A DNA stretch of 18,332 nt from DASZYF01 sp035545535. Lineage in GTDB: Bacteria > Actinomycetota > Actinomycetes > Mycobacteriales > CAJCIY01. Both the position numbers and the translations under genes were made by a program. Numbering within the stretch: the first letter of the stretch is position 1; each line of letters opens with the position of its first letter. The DNA lies in the NCBI GenBank assembly GCA_035545535.1, contig DASZYF010000106.1, positions 1 through 18,332 on the forward strand. Direction: 5' to 3'. Positions 1 to 5,970 of this stretch are shown one piece after another. The notes beneath the pieces were generated by a model. That model saw only the letters and a program-made list of their open reading frames with translations. It searched no databases and was not told where the DNA came from.

Positions 1-252
1 GTCGTCGGCGGCCGGTCCACGGCCTGGCGGCTCCTCGCCGTGGTCGCCCCCGAGCTCGGCGAGTGGGCGGCCTTCTTCGCGGCCGGAGCCACGCGCCGGG
101 CGGCCGCCGAGAGCGGCGTCCCGGGAGTCGTGTCGGAACGCGAGGCCGATGACCTCCTGCGCGACGCCGAGACCTTCCTCACCACGGTCGAGACCCACGT
201 CGTGGGGCCGGCCGGCTCAGGGCCGTACCAGGCGCCGCTGTCGTCCTGGTGA
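1..252 (+). CDS. SAV_6107-type HEPN domain protein, C-terminal part
   Basis: The frame is open from base 1, so the gene starts upstream of the window. About 83 residues are visible, ending in TGA at 250-252. The stretch around LLAVVAPELGEWAAFFAAGA and the later EREADDLLRDAETFL match what I remember of the actinobacterial SAV_6107 HEPN family: helical, with an alanine-rich second half. HEPN proteins often bind or cut RNA, but the function of this family is not established and the usual RxxxxH motif is not visible in this part. It lies directly before the methyltransferase gene that the element interrupts. Family call is from memory of the sequence pattern; moderately sure. Confidence 0.7.
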   Translation, partial: VVGGRSTAWRLLAVVAPELGEWAAFFAAGATRRAAAESGVPGVVSEREADDLLRDAETFLTTVETHVVGPAGSGPYQAPLSSW

Positions 253-301
253 TCCCGCCGCCGTCGTGATCGCGCTCGACGAGGTGCGGCCGGGTGCGCC
301 C

Positions 302-307
302 TACGCT
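302..307 (+). promoter_or_regulatory. Native leaderless -10 box of the methyltransferase gene
   Basis: TACGCT fits the actinobacterial TANNNT -10 pattern and ends six bases before the ATG at 314, so transcription would start at or next to the start codon. No ribosome binding site precedes that ATG. No clear -35 is seen. After insertion this promoter points across attL into the integrase gene. Confidence 0.4.
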
Positions 308-313
308 CGCGGG

Positions 314-358
314 ATGGCCAGCCCACGCACCGCGGTCGTGCACGCGATCGTCACATAG
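314..358 (+). pseudogene. Severed 5' end of the methyltransferase gene (14 codons)
   Basis: ATG at 314 opens a 14-residue peptide (MASPRTAVVHAIVT) that ends at TAG 356-358, just inside the element. The last ten residues, RTAVVHAIVT, recur in frame at the start of the methyltransferase gene at the right end of the element, which then continues as RALAEVGPAP. This is therefore the original start of that gene, cut off by insertion. It may still be transcribed and translated as a short leader peptide ahead of the integrase. Confidence 0.8.
332..354 (+). repeat. attL core: 23-bp direct repeat, left copy
   Basis: Bases 332-354 (beginning GCGGTCGTGC, ending ATCGTCAC) are identical to 13488-13510. 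Identity stops at 355 on the right; on the left there is one mismatch (331 versus 13487) and then two more matching bases. The repeat lies in the 5' coding part of the methyltransferase gene and next to the serine integrase, as expected for a recombination core. A 23-bp identity is long for a serine-integrase crossover region, so part may be conserved because it is coding. Confidence 0.88.
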
Positions 359-384
359 AGCGGTATCTGTGCAACGATGAGGGC

Positions 385-1722
385 GTGATCAGGGCTGGGA
401 TCTACGTCCGCATCAGCAGGGACAAGCTCGGTGCCGAGCTAGGCGTCGAGCGCCAGGAAGCCGACTGCCGCGCGCTCGCCGCCCGCAAGGGCTGGACCGT
501 CGCGGAGGTCTACGCCGACAACGACGTCAGCGCCTCAAGCGGTCGAAGGCGGCCCGCGTTTGAGCAGATGCTCACGGATCTCGACGAGCGGAAGATCGAC
601 GCGGTCGTGGTCTACAACCTCGACCGGCTCCTGCGCCGCGTCGCCGCGTTCGCGTCCTTCCATGAGCGCCTCATCGCGGCGGGGGCTGCGTTCGCCACGA
701 CCGAGGGCGACGACTCGACGACCGCCGGCGGGCGGGGCGTCATCAACATCAAGCTGTCGATCGCGCAGATGGAGGCCGAGCGGCTCGGCGAACGTGTCCG
801 GCGGGAGAAGGAGCAGGCCGTCGAGCGGGGACGGTGGCGGGGCGGCCGTACCGGGCTCGGCTACCGGCCGGCCGGCGGCACGCTCGAGATCGTCGAGGAA
901 GAGGCCGCTGAGGTCCGCTGGGCGGTCGAGCAGATCATCGCCGGGGCGAGCCTCAACAGCGTCGTCCGCGCATGGAACGACCGCGGCGTCGGCGACCGGT
1001 CCTGGTCGGCGACGCAGGTCAAGCGGACGCTCATCGCCAGCCGGCTCGCCGCGCTCATCGACGGCGACGGCACGCCGGCGCAGGGCGGCTGGCCGCCGAT
1101 CATCACCGAGGACGAGCTCATCGCCGTGCGGGCGGTCCTGCTCCGTCCCGGTCGTGCGACCGGAGGACGTCCGCACCGGTGGCTCCTGTCGTCGGTCGCT
1201 CGGTGCCACTGCGGGGCGCCCATGCGGATCTGGGCGTCGGGGCCTGCGTACTCGTGCCGCGACGGGCACGGGAGCCGCAAGGCCGAGCCCGTGGACGCCT
1301 ACGTCGCCGAGGCGGTCCTGGCGCGGCTCGAACGCGGCGACGTCGCTGACCTGTTCGCCGTACCAGCCGACGACCGCACGGCCGATCTCAGGGCCGAGAG
1401 GGACGAGCTCCGCGCGCGGCTCGACGCGATCGGTGACGCGATCGCTGACGGGCTGGACCCGGTGCAGGGCAAGCGCGCGATCGAGAAGGTCCAGACGCGA
1501 CTCGCAGAGGTCGACGCGGCGGTGGTCGCGGCTACGACGCCGAGCACGCTCGCGCCGTTCGTGACGCGCGACCCGCGCGCGGTGTGGGAGGGCTTGGACG
1601 TCAAGCAGCGCAGGGCGGTTGTGGCGGCGCTGGTGGACGTGACGTTCCACCCCGCAAAGCCGCGCGCTGCGGACGGCTCCTACTTCGACGCCGACGCGAT
1701 CAAGCTGGTCTGGCGCGCCTAA
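385..1722 (+). CDS. Large serine recombinase (site-specific integrase)
   Basis: 445 aa from GTG 385. The N-terminal resolvase-type catalytic domain (about residues 1-145) opens with IYVRISRD, placing the nucleophile at Ser11, and contains VVYNLDRLLRR and the arginine-rich segment following the IAQMEAERLGER helix. A recombinase domain follows (about 165-255). A zinc ribbon starts at CHCGAPM (Cys274, Cys276) with a further Cys291. A charged coiled coil (about 325-385) rich in ERDELRARLDAIGD completes the usual large serine integrase layout at typical length. It should catalyse integration between attP and attB, and excision with a directionality factor. The start has no good Shine-Dalgarno at normal spacing (GAGGG is only one base away), so leaderless or coupled translation is likely. 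Confidence 0.95.
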   Translation: MIRAGIYVRISRDKLGAELGVERQEADCRALAARKGWTVAEVYADNDVSASSGRRRPAFEQMLTDLDERKIDAVVVYNLDRLLRRVAAFASFHERLIAAGAAFATTEGDDSTTAGGRGVINIKLSIAQMEAERLGERVRREKEQAVERGRWRGGRTGLGYRPAGGTLEIVEEEAAEVRWAVEQIIAGASLNSVVRAWNDRGVGDRSWSATQVKRTLIASRLAALIDGDGTPAQGGWPPIITEDELIAVRAVLLRPGRATGGRPHRWLLSSVARCHCGAPMRIWASGPAYSCRDGHGSRKAEPVDAYVAEAVLARLERGDVADLFAVPADDRTADLRAERDELRARLDAIGDAIADGLDPVQGKRAIEKVQTRLAEVDAAVVAATTPSTLAPFVTRDPRAVWEGLDVKQRRAVVAALVDVTFHPAKPRAADGSYFDADAIKLVWRA

Positions 1723-1747
1723 TCTCGTCTATGAGTCATAGACGAGA
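1723..1747. repeat. Perfect 25-bp palindrome just after the integrase stop
   Basis: Arms TCTCGTCTATGA (1723-1734) and TCATAGACGAGA (1736-1747) are exact reverse complements around a single central G. It begins at the base after the integrase stop codon. As RNA it would form a 10-11 bp hairpin with a tiny loop, so it could terminate integrase transcription, but no T-run follows. The odd-length, one-base-centre symmetry matches the palindromes at 2759-2845, which suggests a dimeric DNA-binding protein site instead. The right arm contains CATAGA, also found beside both att cores. Confidence 0.75.
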
Positions 1748-1869
1748 GTGCCTGGGGGACAGAGGGTTCAGGCGTTGTGTCAGATGCACGCATGCTCTAC
1801 AGCCTGCTACCATCACGAACAACTCGAAGGTGACTACTCCCAAGGTCAGGGCCTGCCAGCCCTAGCCGA

Positions 1870-1904
1870 ATCGAGGGACCGGCGCTCTTCTGCCGTCTCT
1901 CGAT
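1870..1904 (+). promoter_or_regulatory. Strong leader hairpin upstream of the Xis-like gene
   Basis: ATCGAGGGA (1870-1878) pairs with TCTCTCGAT (1896-1904), all pairs allowed with one G-U. After a bulged C, CGGC (1880-1883) pairs with GCCG (1892-1895), leaving an 8-base loop. A weaker 5-bp stem AGGGC/GCCCT lies just before (1848-1863). There is no T-run, so it may be an attenuator, a processing site or a terminator of the non-T-tract kind common in actinobacteria. The remaining gap 1748-1869 and 1905-1977 shows no gene or tRNA that I can support. Confidence 0.45.
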
Positions 1905-1977
1905 CTCGGAGGGCCCTTCGTGACGCTGATCTCGCTGCTGGTTGTGGGCCGAGCGACACCCGACAGGGAGTCACTCG

Positions 1978-2151
1978 ATGCCTGACCGTCCCGATCTACT
2001 CACCGTCCCGGAGTACGCGCGTCGGACGTCGCTGTCGGTCTCGACCGTGTGGCGTCGCCTGGCCAATGGCGAGCTGAAGAGCGTCAAAGACGGTCGGGCG
2101 CGCCGGATCCCGGCGTCCGAGATCGACGCGCTCATCGCGAGCGCGCGGTGA
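1978..2151 (+). CDS. Xis/MerR-like small helix-turn-helix protein
   Basis: 57 aa from ATG 1978, chosen because AGGGAG sits 7 bases upstream at 1965-1970; an in-frame upstream start at 1942 lacks this. The sequence LLTVPEYARRTSLSVSTVWRRLANGEL, then KDGRARRIPASEIDALIA, is the standard excisionase-family HTH (helix, recognition helix, short wing, closing helix). Such proteins act as recombination directionality factors for tyrosine integrases or as element regulators. Placed next to a serine integrase it could be the directionality factor or the repressor; neither can be shown here. It overlaps the next gene by GTGA. Confidence 0.85.
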   Translation: MPDRPDLLTVPEYARRTSLSVSTVWRRLANGELKSVKDGRARRIPASEIDALIASAR

Positions 2152-2306
2152 CCGAGCTGCTCTCCGAGAGCGCGATCGCGCAGGCTCGCGCTCTCGCCGC
2201 CGACGCACCACCGCTGACTGATTGCGTCCGCGCTGAGCTCGCTCGCGCGCTGGGCGTGCCCACCGAGCCGCCGGCGCCGGTCCGGCGTCGGCAGGTTGCC
2301 GCGTGA
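2148..2306 (+). CDS. Small hypothetical protein (52 aa)
   Basis: GTG 2148 overlaps the stop of the Xis-like gene (GTGA, 2148-2151), implying translational coupling. The product begins VTELLSESAIAQARALAADA and continues to a helical RAELARALGV and a basic tail PVRRRQVAA. No family recognised. The alanine/leucine-rich helical content resembles small adaptor peptides often found between HTH genes in actinobacterial elements, but that is only an impression. Confidence 0.6.
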   Translation: MTELLSESAIAQARALAADAPPLTDCVRAELARALGVPTEPPAPVRRRQVAA

Positions 2307-2343
2307 CCGCGACATGCCCGAATCACGCTTTCGCGGGGTCGGC

Positions 2344-2754
2344 ATGAGCGACTGGCGCAACCCGTGGTCGCGGCACTACCAGTCGACGTGGATGGAGCGC
2401 GCCGGCAACCGGTCGTTGCCCGACTGGCTGCGTGTCGCCGCTGCGGCCTACGGCTCCCACAAGGCCAACGGGCACGCGATGTTCGGTCGGGGTGATCTCG
2501 CGTGCCTGCTCGCTCGGGTGAACCCCGAGACCGGAGAGATGGCCTGTCTGGACCGCCGGCACGTGTACCGCGCGATCGAGCTCGCCGTCGAGTACGGCTG
2601 GCTCGCTCCGGGCTCGACCGCTCGATGCCTCATCGTGCCGGGGCACGCCGTCAGCGGTGGGATCGGCAACCCGACCGACGTCTGCCCGCAGCACGTCAAG
2701 GCCGCCGCGAAGGCCAAGGCGACTCGCCCGGACCTCAAGGTCGTGGGCGCGTGA
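2344..2754 (+). CDS. Winged-helix DNA-binding protein, candidate replication initiator or regulator
   Basis: 136 aa from ATG 2344, preceded by GGGGT at about 6-7 bases; longer in-frame starts at 2314 (ATG) and 2296 (TTG) exist but lack a site. The order MFGRGDLACLLARV, DRRHVYRAIELAVEYGWL and then STARCLIVPGHAV reads as a winged helix with the recognition helix near residues 70-85. The tail is basic and lysine-rich (HVKAAAKAKATRPDLK). Three large palindromes start at its last codons, the usual layout of an initiator with iterons or of a self-regulated repressor with its operator. I do not recognise a named Rep family. Confidence 0.7.
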   Translation: MSDWRNPWSRHYQSTWMERAGNRSLPDWLRVAAAAYGSHKANGHAMFGRGDLACLLARVNPETGEMACLDRRHVYRAIELAVEYGWLAPGSTARCLIVPGHAVSGGIGNPTDVCPQHVKAAAKAKATRPDLKVVGA

Positions 2755-3347
2755 GCCTCCAAACGTCATCACTCAGCGATGACGTTTGGGCCGAAACGTC
2801 ATCACTCAGTGATGACGCGCGTCATCACTCAGTGATGACGTTTGGAGGCAAAACCGCACGTCAGAGCGTTGCGCCTCTTAGATCTATCTCATACGCGCGA
2901 ACCGGCGAGCGAAGCGAGCTCCCCAAGAAGTCCTGGCCCCAGCGCGGCCCTGAGCGCGAGAGCCCCATGGCGACCAGCCGGCACCTTCGGCGCCGCGGGG
3001 CTCCCGCCCCGGCCCCGGCGCCGCTCCGCGACGGCGCACCGACCGACCAGATCGTCAATCTCACGGTCGAGCTCGGCCAGGTGCTCGCCGGGGACGGAAT
3101 CCGCTCGCACGCTCGCTCCGGCCGTCCCCGGACCCCTCACCGGCCGCCACGGGAAAGACGATCAACGACCCCGGTCTCGTTCTCCTTCTCGTCAGCCGCT
3201 CTTCGTGACGGTGCCGCACCGGGCGACGGGGCCCAGCCGGCGACCGGGCTCGCGATGTTGGTCAGCGCGCCTATGCCCCTCAAGGCCGGGGCACGGCCAA
3301 GGGGAAGAACATCGGAGCTCGCTTCGCTCGCGGGACTGAGCCGGTGA
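2751..3347 (+). CDS. Questionable ORF over the palindrome region (198 aa)
   Basis: GTG 2751 overlaps the previous stop, and its own TGA (3345-3347) overlaps the next GTG (3344), both in the GTGA style used throughout this element, which argues that it is translated. Against this, the N-terminus is just the palindromes read as protein (repeated SSLSDD and RHHSVMTF). The middle (about 3030-3110, PTDQIVNLTVELGQVLAG) has normal codon use, but after about 3110 the frame carries rare codons such as AGA, CGA and TCA. No domain recognised. It could be a real low-complexity protein, a decayed gene with a frameshift, or a non-coding origin region. Confidence 0.35.
   Translation: MSLQTSSLSDDVWAETSSLSDDARHHSVMTFGGKTARQSVAPLRSISYARTGERSELPKKSWPQRGPERESPMATSRHLRRRGAPAPAPAPLRDGAPTDQIVNLTVELGQVLAGDGIRSHARSGRPRTPHRPPRERRSTTPVSFSFSSAALRDGAAPGDGAQPATGLAMLVSAPMPLKAGARPRGRTSELASLAGLSR
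2759..2845. repeat. Three phased palindromes: candidate iterons or operator
   Basis: Each unit has the arm CGTCATCACT, one central C and the arm AGTGATGACG. Unit 1 is centred at 2774, has one mismatch (AGCGATGACG) and extends outward to 15-base arms with CCAAA/TTTGG. Unit 2 (2797-2817) is centred at 2807 and unit 3 (2820-2840) at 2830, both exact in the core. Centre spacings of 33 and 23 bp are near three and two helical turns, so bound dimers would lie roughly on one face. They sit at the 3' end of the winged-helix gene, the obvious candidate binder. Function as origin, partition site or operator is inference. Confidence 0.85.
2905..3331. repeat. 18-bp inverted repeat pair flanking a gene-poor stretch
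   Basis: GCGAGCGAAGCGAGCTCC (2905-2922) recurs as its exact reverse complement at 3314-3331, about 390 bp away. The unit is itself partly repetitive (GAGCGAAGCGAG). Just left of it lies the most AT-rich patch nearby (about 2875-2895, TTAGATCTATCTCATAC). Together with the palindromes this makes 2755-3343 look like a regulatory or origin segment; the only gene candidate across it is the doubtful ORF at 2751-3347. Confidence 0.6.
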
Positions 3348-3871
3348 CCGCGCACGCGCCGCGGCTCTGCGGCTGCCGCACGCGCGGCACCGCAACCAGG
3401 CCGCTCACCGACGAGGACCGTGAGTTCCAATACCGCCTGCCCGCCGTCCTGAGCTCGGTCCGGTGCCATCTGATCGCGGGCCCGGTCGGCTCGGACTGCT
3501 GGGACGGGACCAACACCACGAGCTCGGGCTACAGCGTCGCGGCGCATCGCGGTCGGACGATGAAGTTGCACCTGGTCACCTTCCGGCTGTTGATCGGCCC
3601 GGTCCCCGCGGGCCTCGAGGTTGATCACTTGTGCGCGCGTCGGTCGTGCGCGAACGTCGCGCACTTGGAGGCGGTGGGCCGGCTCGAGAACGTCGGCCGG
3701 GCGACCGCACGCCGGCACGGCCGCGCGTGCGAGCGGCTGCTGCACCTGCCGCCGCGGCTGGTTGGTGGCGCGTGGCGCTGCGACCAATGCATCGACGAGC
3801 TCGCCGAGTGGCGAGCCCGTCCCGTCCCCATCGACACGACCGGCGCCGAGCAGTTGCAGCTCGCGCTCTGA
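3344..3871 (+). CDS. HNH endonuclease
   Basis: 175 aa from GTG 3344, which overlaps the preceding TGA. The centre carries GLEVDHLCARRSCANVAHLEAV with the first metal-site His at about residue 95, followed by RLENVGRA: the DHxC...N..HL form of phage-type HNH nucleases. A C-terminal WRCDQC pair, with CERL just before it, may bind zinc. Proteins of this size are common in actinophages and actinobacterial elements, either as free-standing homing nucleases or as accessory DNA-processing enzymes. No terminase or portal lies nearby, so a packaging role is unsupported. Confidence 0.88.
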   Translation: MTAHAPRLCGCRTRGTATRPLTDEDREFQYRLPAVLSSVRCHLIAGPVGSDCWDGTNTTSSGYSVAAHRGRTMKLHLVTFRLLIGPVPAGLEVDHLCARRSCANVAHLEAVGRLENVGRATARRHGRACERLLHLPPRLVGGAWRCDQCIDELAEWRARPVPIDTTGAEQLQLAL

Positions 3872-3884
3872 GGAGAGGAACACC

Positions 3885-4076
3885 ATGAGGACTCTGATCG
3901 CCGAGCACGACCCGGACCGGCCGCCGCCGAACATCGACCTGCGCCTGCCGCACGGCGTCTGGACGTGCAAGCGCGCCGGGTGCCGTCAGCGACCCGGTCT
4001 CGCGGGCTGGTGCGCCGAGCACGAGCCGCGCCGCGATCACAGTTATGGCACGCCCGACGCGGAGGCGGCGCGGTGA
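3885..4076 (+). CDS. Small zinc-finger-like protein (63 aa)
   Basis: ATG 3885 follows AGGAGAGG (3871-3878), a strong ribosome binding site starting within the HNH stop codon. The product contains WTCKRAGCRQRPGLAGWCAEH, a C-x4-C-x9-C-x2-H pattern suited to one zinc ion, related in form to the finger in the 219-aa protein at 5967-6626. No family name recognised. It may be a DNA- or protein-binding accessory factor. Its TGA overlaps the next GTG. Confidence 0.7.
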   Translation: MRTLIAEHDPDRPPPNIDLRLPHGVWTCKRAGCRQRPGLAGWCAEHEPRRDHSYGTPDAEAAR

Positions 4077-4447
4077 TCGACGCCGACGACGTCAAGCTCC
4101 TCGAGGCGCTCGCGGTCGACCCGAGCGCGGTCGAGCGCGATGACCCTCGGCTGCTGCTGCTCGCGACCCGGCCGGGGATCCTCGAGCACCTTCGCGAGCT
4201 CCGCGAGGGCAACCAGCGCGCCGCGGCGCGCGCCGACGCGGCGATGCCGCCGGCGCGGACGGTCGTCGCTCACCTGCTCGCGGCGCATCACTTCCGGCGT
4301 GAGGACGGCGAGCACTACGGGCCCGCGCTCGACCGCGCCTGGCGTGCGTTCCGCGCGATGCAGCCGGGCACCGCCGAGGCCTACCAGGCGTTCGCGCTGC
4401 TCAAGCTCGCGACCGCGCTCCTGCGTGAGAACCCGGACCTCCGATGA
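4073..4447 (+). CDS. Hypothetical helical protein (124 aa)
   Basis: GTG 4073 overlaps the stop of the preceding gene (GTGA). The product is predicted to be all helix, beginning VIDADDVKLLEALAVDPSAV, with a central ELREGNQRAAARADAAMPPA stretch and a C-terminal helix ending ALLRENPDLR. There are no cysteines, membrane segments or motifs that I recognise. High GC at third codon positions in this frame and coupling on both sides support it as a real gene. Confidence 0.7.
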   Translation: MIDADDVKLLEALAVDPSAVERDDPRLLLLATRPGILEHLRELREGNQRAAARADAAMPPARTVVAHLLAAHHFRREDGEHYGPALDRAWRAFRAMQPGTAEAYQAFALLKLATALLRENPDLR

Positions 4448-4494
4448 GAGCCCGCCGCCGACCGAAGCCGACCCACCGACAGGAGACCAACACG

Positions 4495-5427
4495 ATGAGC
4501 CTGACCGTGCAGGCCGATGAGCGGGCCCGTGAGCTCGCCGGGCTCGCGGCGCGCGTCCGGCGTGTCGATGAGCGGCTCGCGCCGTCGCTCGCGGCCGCCG
4601 CTGATGAGCCGCTGATCTGGGACAGGTTGGTGACGCTGCCGCCGCTCGCGGTCGGCGTGTTCCTGCGGCACCTGCCGGACCTTGAGGACGTGCCGCGGTT
4701 CCGTCGTGCCGGCGCGGTCGAAGCGGCGCTTCACGCCGCTGAGGCGCTCACGGCGAACGGGCCCTGCAGCTACTGCGGGGCCGTGATCGCGCGGCGTGGC
4801 CGGTCGATCACGGCCGCCTACGCCGAGCCCCCGGCGTTCACCACCGCACAGGGCAAGCCGGCGTGCTCCTGGTGCAGCGACTCTGTCGAGCTGCTCGGTG
4901 TGGACGGGCTCGCGACGACCGTCGTCGCTGCCGCGGCGGGTTGTGCCGTGCCGATGGGCTTGCGCGTCGACCCGCTGCGCGTGTGGGCATCGCAGGTCCC
5001 CGGTGCCGGTGACGGCACACCGTGGAGCCACGTCGACCGTCGTGCGGCCCGCGCGTTCGCGCTCGCGACGTGGGGCCCGGGCTATGCGCGTCTCGCACCG
5101 CCGCGCGTGCCCGGGCTCGAGCCGATCACCTGGCCTGCACCACCACCGGAGCGCGCGTGGAAGCGCGAGCCCACCCTGATCGAGCAGCTCGCACAGGCCG
5201 AGCGCGAGCTCGCGTTCATTAACCCGACGATGCTGCCGCCGACCCTCGCCGGTGATCGAGGGCTGCAGGAGCGACAGGAGGCGGCTCGCGAGCACCAGCA
5301 GAAGTACGCGGCTGCGCAGCAGCGCGTGCACGAGCTCCGCGCACTCGCAGCCGCTGAGGAGCGCGACAGGGCGGCCGGCGTGGTCGCGCATGATCGGATT
5401 TCTGCGACGTCGGAGCGAGCCCGGTGA
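4495..5427 (+). CDS. Unknown protein with two CxxC pairs and a C-terminal coiled coil (310 aa)
   Basis: ATG 4495 is preferred because AGGAGA lies 8 bases upstream; an in-frame ATG at 4444 overlaps the previous stop and would add 17 basic residues. The N-terminal third is helical. The centre holds PCSYCGAVI and, about 35 residues on, ACSWCSDSVELLG, which together could form a treble-clef or zinc-ribbon site. The last hundred residues (LIEQLAQAERELAF onward) are charged coiled coil. It is the largest protein of the small-gene cluster and I do not recognise it. A role as a DNA-binding regulator or scaffold is only a guess. Confidence 0.75.
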   Translation: MSLTVQADERARELAGLAARVRRVDERLAPSLAAAADEPLIWDRLVTLPPLAVGVFLRHLPDLEDVPRFRRAGAVEAALHAAEALTANGPCSYCGAVIARRGRSITAAYAEPPAFTTAQGKPACSWCSDSVELLGVDGLATTVVAAAAGCAVPMGLRVDPLRVWASQVPGAGDGTPWSHVDRRAARAFALATWGPGYARLAPPRVPGLEPITWPAPPPERAWKREPTLIEQLAQAERELAFINPTMLPPTLAGDRGLQERQEAAREHQQKYAAAQQRVHELRALAAAEERDRAAGVVAHDRISATSERAR

Positions 5428-5642
5428 GCCCCGCACCGGTCGTGCCTTGCCCGGCTGGCCGGTTCCGCGTGCGGATCCTCGAGCCGATCGCGTTGACCGC
5501 GAGCGGCCCAGAAGCGACCGAGATCCGCCTGGCGACGTGCCCGTCGTGCCGCCAGAGCGCCCCGGTCGGTCTGAACGGCCGGCTCGGCGCTCACACCGTG
5601 CGCCGCTACGTCCCACCCTCCACGAAGGAGAACACTCCGTGA
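5424..5642 (+). CDS. Small hypothetical protein with CxxC (72 aa)
   Basis: GTG 5424 overlaps the previous stop as GTGA. The sequence FRVRILEPIALTASGPEATE, then LATCPSCRQSAP, suggests a short beta-rich fold carrying one CxxC pair. It ends just after AAGGAG, which serves the next gene. Family unknown. Confidence 0.6.
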   Translation: MSPAPVVPCPAGRFRVRILEPIALTASGPEATEIRLATCPSCRQSAPVGLNGRLGAHTVRRYVPPSTKENTP

Positions 5643-5806
5643 GCGCCTCCACACCGTGTCCCGGGTCCGGGCTCGCGGCGAGCGTCGTCGGGCCCGGTGT
5701 CGCCGGCTGCCCGTCGTGCTCGACGCCGCAGCGTGTGCTCCCGGACGGCACGTTCGCCTCGCACACCGCTGGTGCGAGCCCGATCAACGAGCAGGGCACG
5801 CGGTGA
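5639..5806 (+). CDS. Small zinc-ribbon-like protein (55 aa)
   Basis: GTG 5639 has AAGGAG 8 bases upstream (5625-5630) and also overlaps the previous stop. The product contains TPCPGSG and, further on, GCPSCST: a C-x(n)-CxxC arrangement followed by a short tail (FASHTAGASP). This pattern resembles the tiny ribbon proteins common in actinobacterial mobile elements. No function can be assigned. Confidence 0.6.
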   Translation: MSASTPCPGSGLAASVVGPGVAGCPSCSTPQRVLPDGTFASHTAGASPINEQGTR

Positions 5807-5970
5807 AGCCGTCCCAGGCCGCCCAGGACCGCCCCAACGGTCCCGGTGCGGGTCAGAACACCGGGCGAAGCCCAGAGACGCGCTGGGCGCTTCGGCTTCG
5901 CCAGCTCGCGCGGACCGTCGCGCGCGTTACCGCGGACGTCGCACTCGACGTCGCCACGAGCATCCGATGA
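5803..5970 (+). CDS. Small basic hypothetical protein (55 aa)
   Basis: GTG 5803 overlaps the previous stop (GTGA) and its own TGA overlaps the next ATG. The first half is polar (KPSQAAQDRPNGPGAGQ), the second an amphipathic, arginine-rich helix (LRLRQLARTVARVTADVA). It lacks cysteines. Its support is the coupling and frame continuity rather than similarity. Confidence 0.5.
   Translation: MKPSQAAQDRPNGPGAGQNTGRSPETRWALRLRQLARTVARVTADVALDVATSIR

Noticed and set aside
320..360. tRNA gene as integration target
   Set aside because: No cloverleaf or GTTC box; the repeat lies in the coding start of a methyltransferase whose two halves join in frame.
535..1650. 371-aa reverse-strand frame inside the integrase
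   Set aside because: The forward strand encodes a full serine integrase here; the reverse product is compositional noise.
2759..2845. CRISPR array
   Set aside because: Only three units, each a palindrome, with spacing of a few bases and no unique spacers; no cas genes nearby.
3130..3200. TGKT in an alternative frame as a Walker A ATPase
   Set aside because: The frame ends after about 15 more residues, lacks the preceding GxxxxGK context and any Walker B motif.
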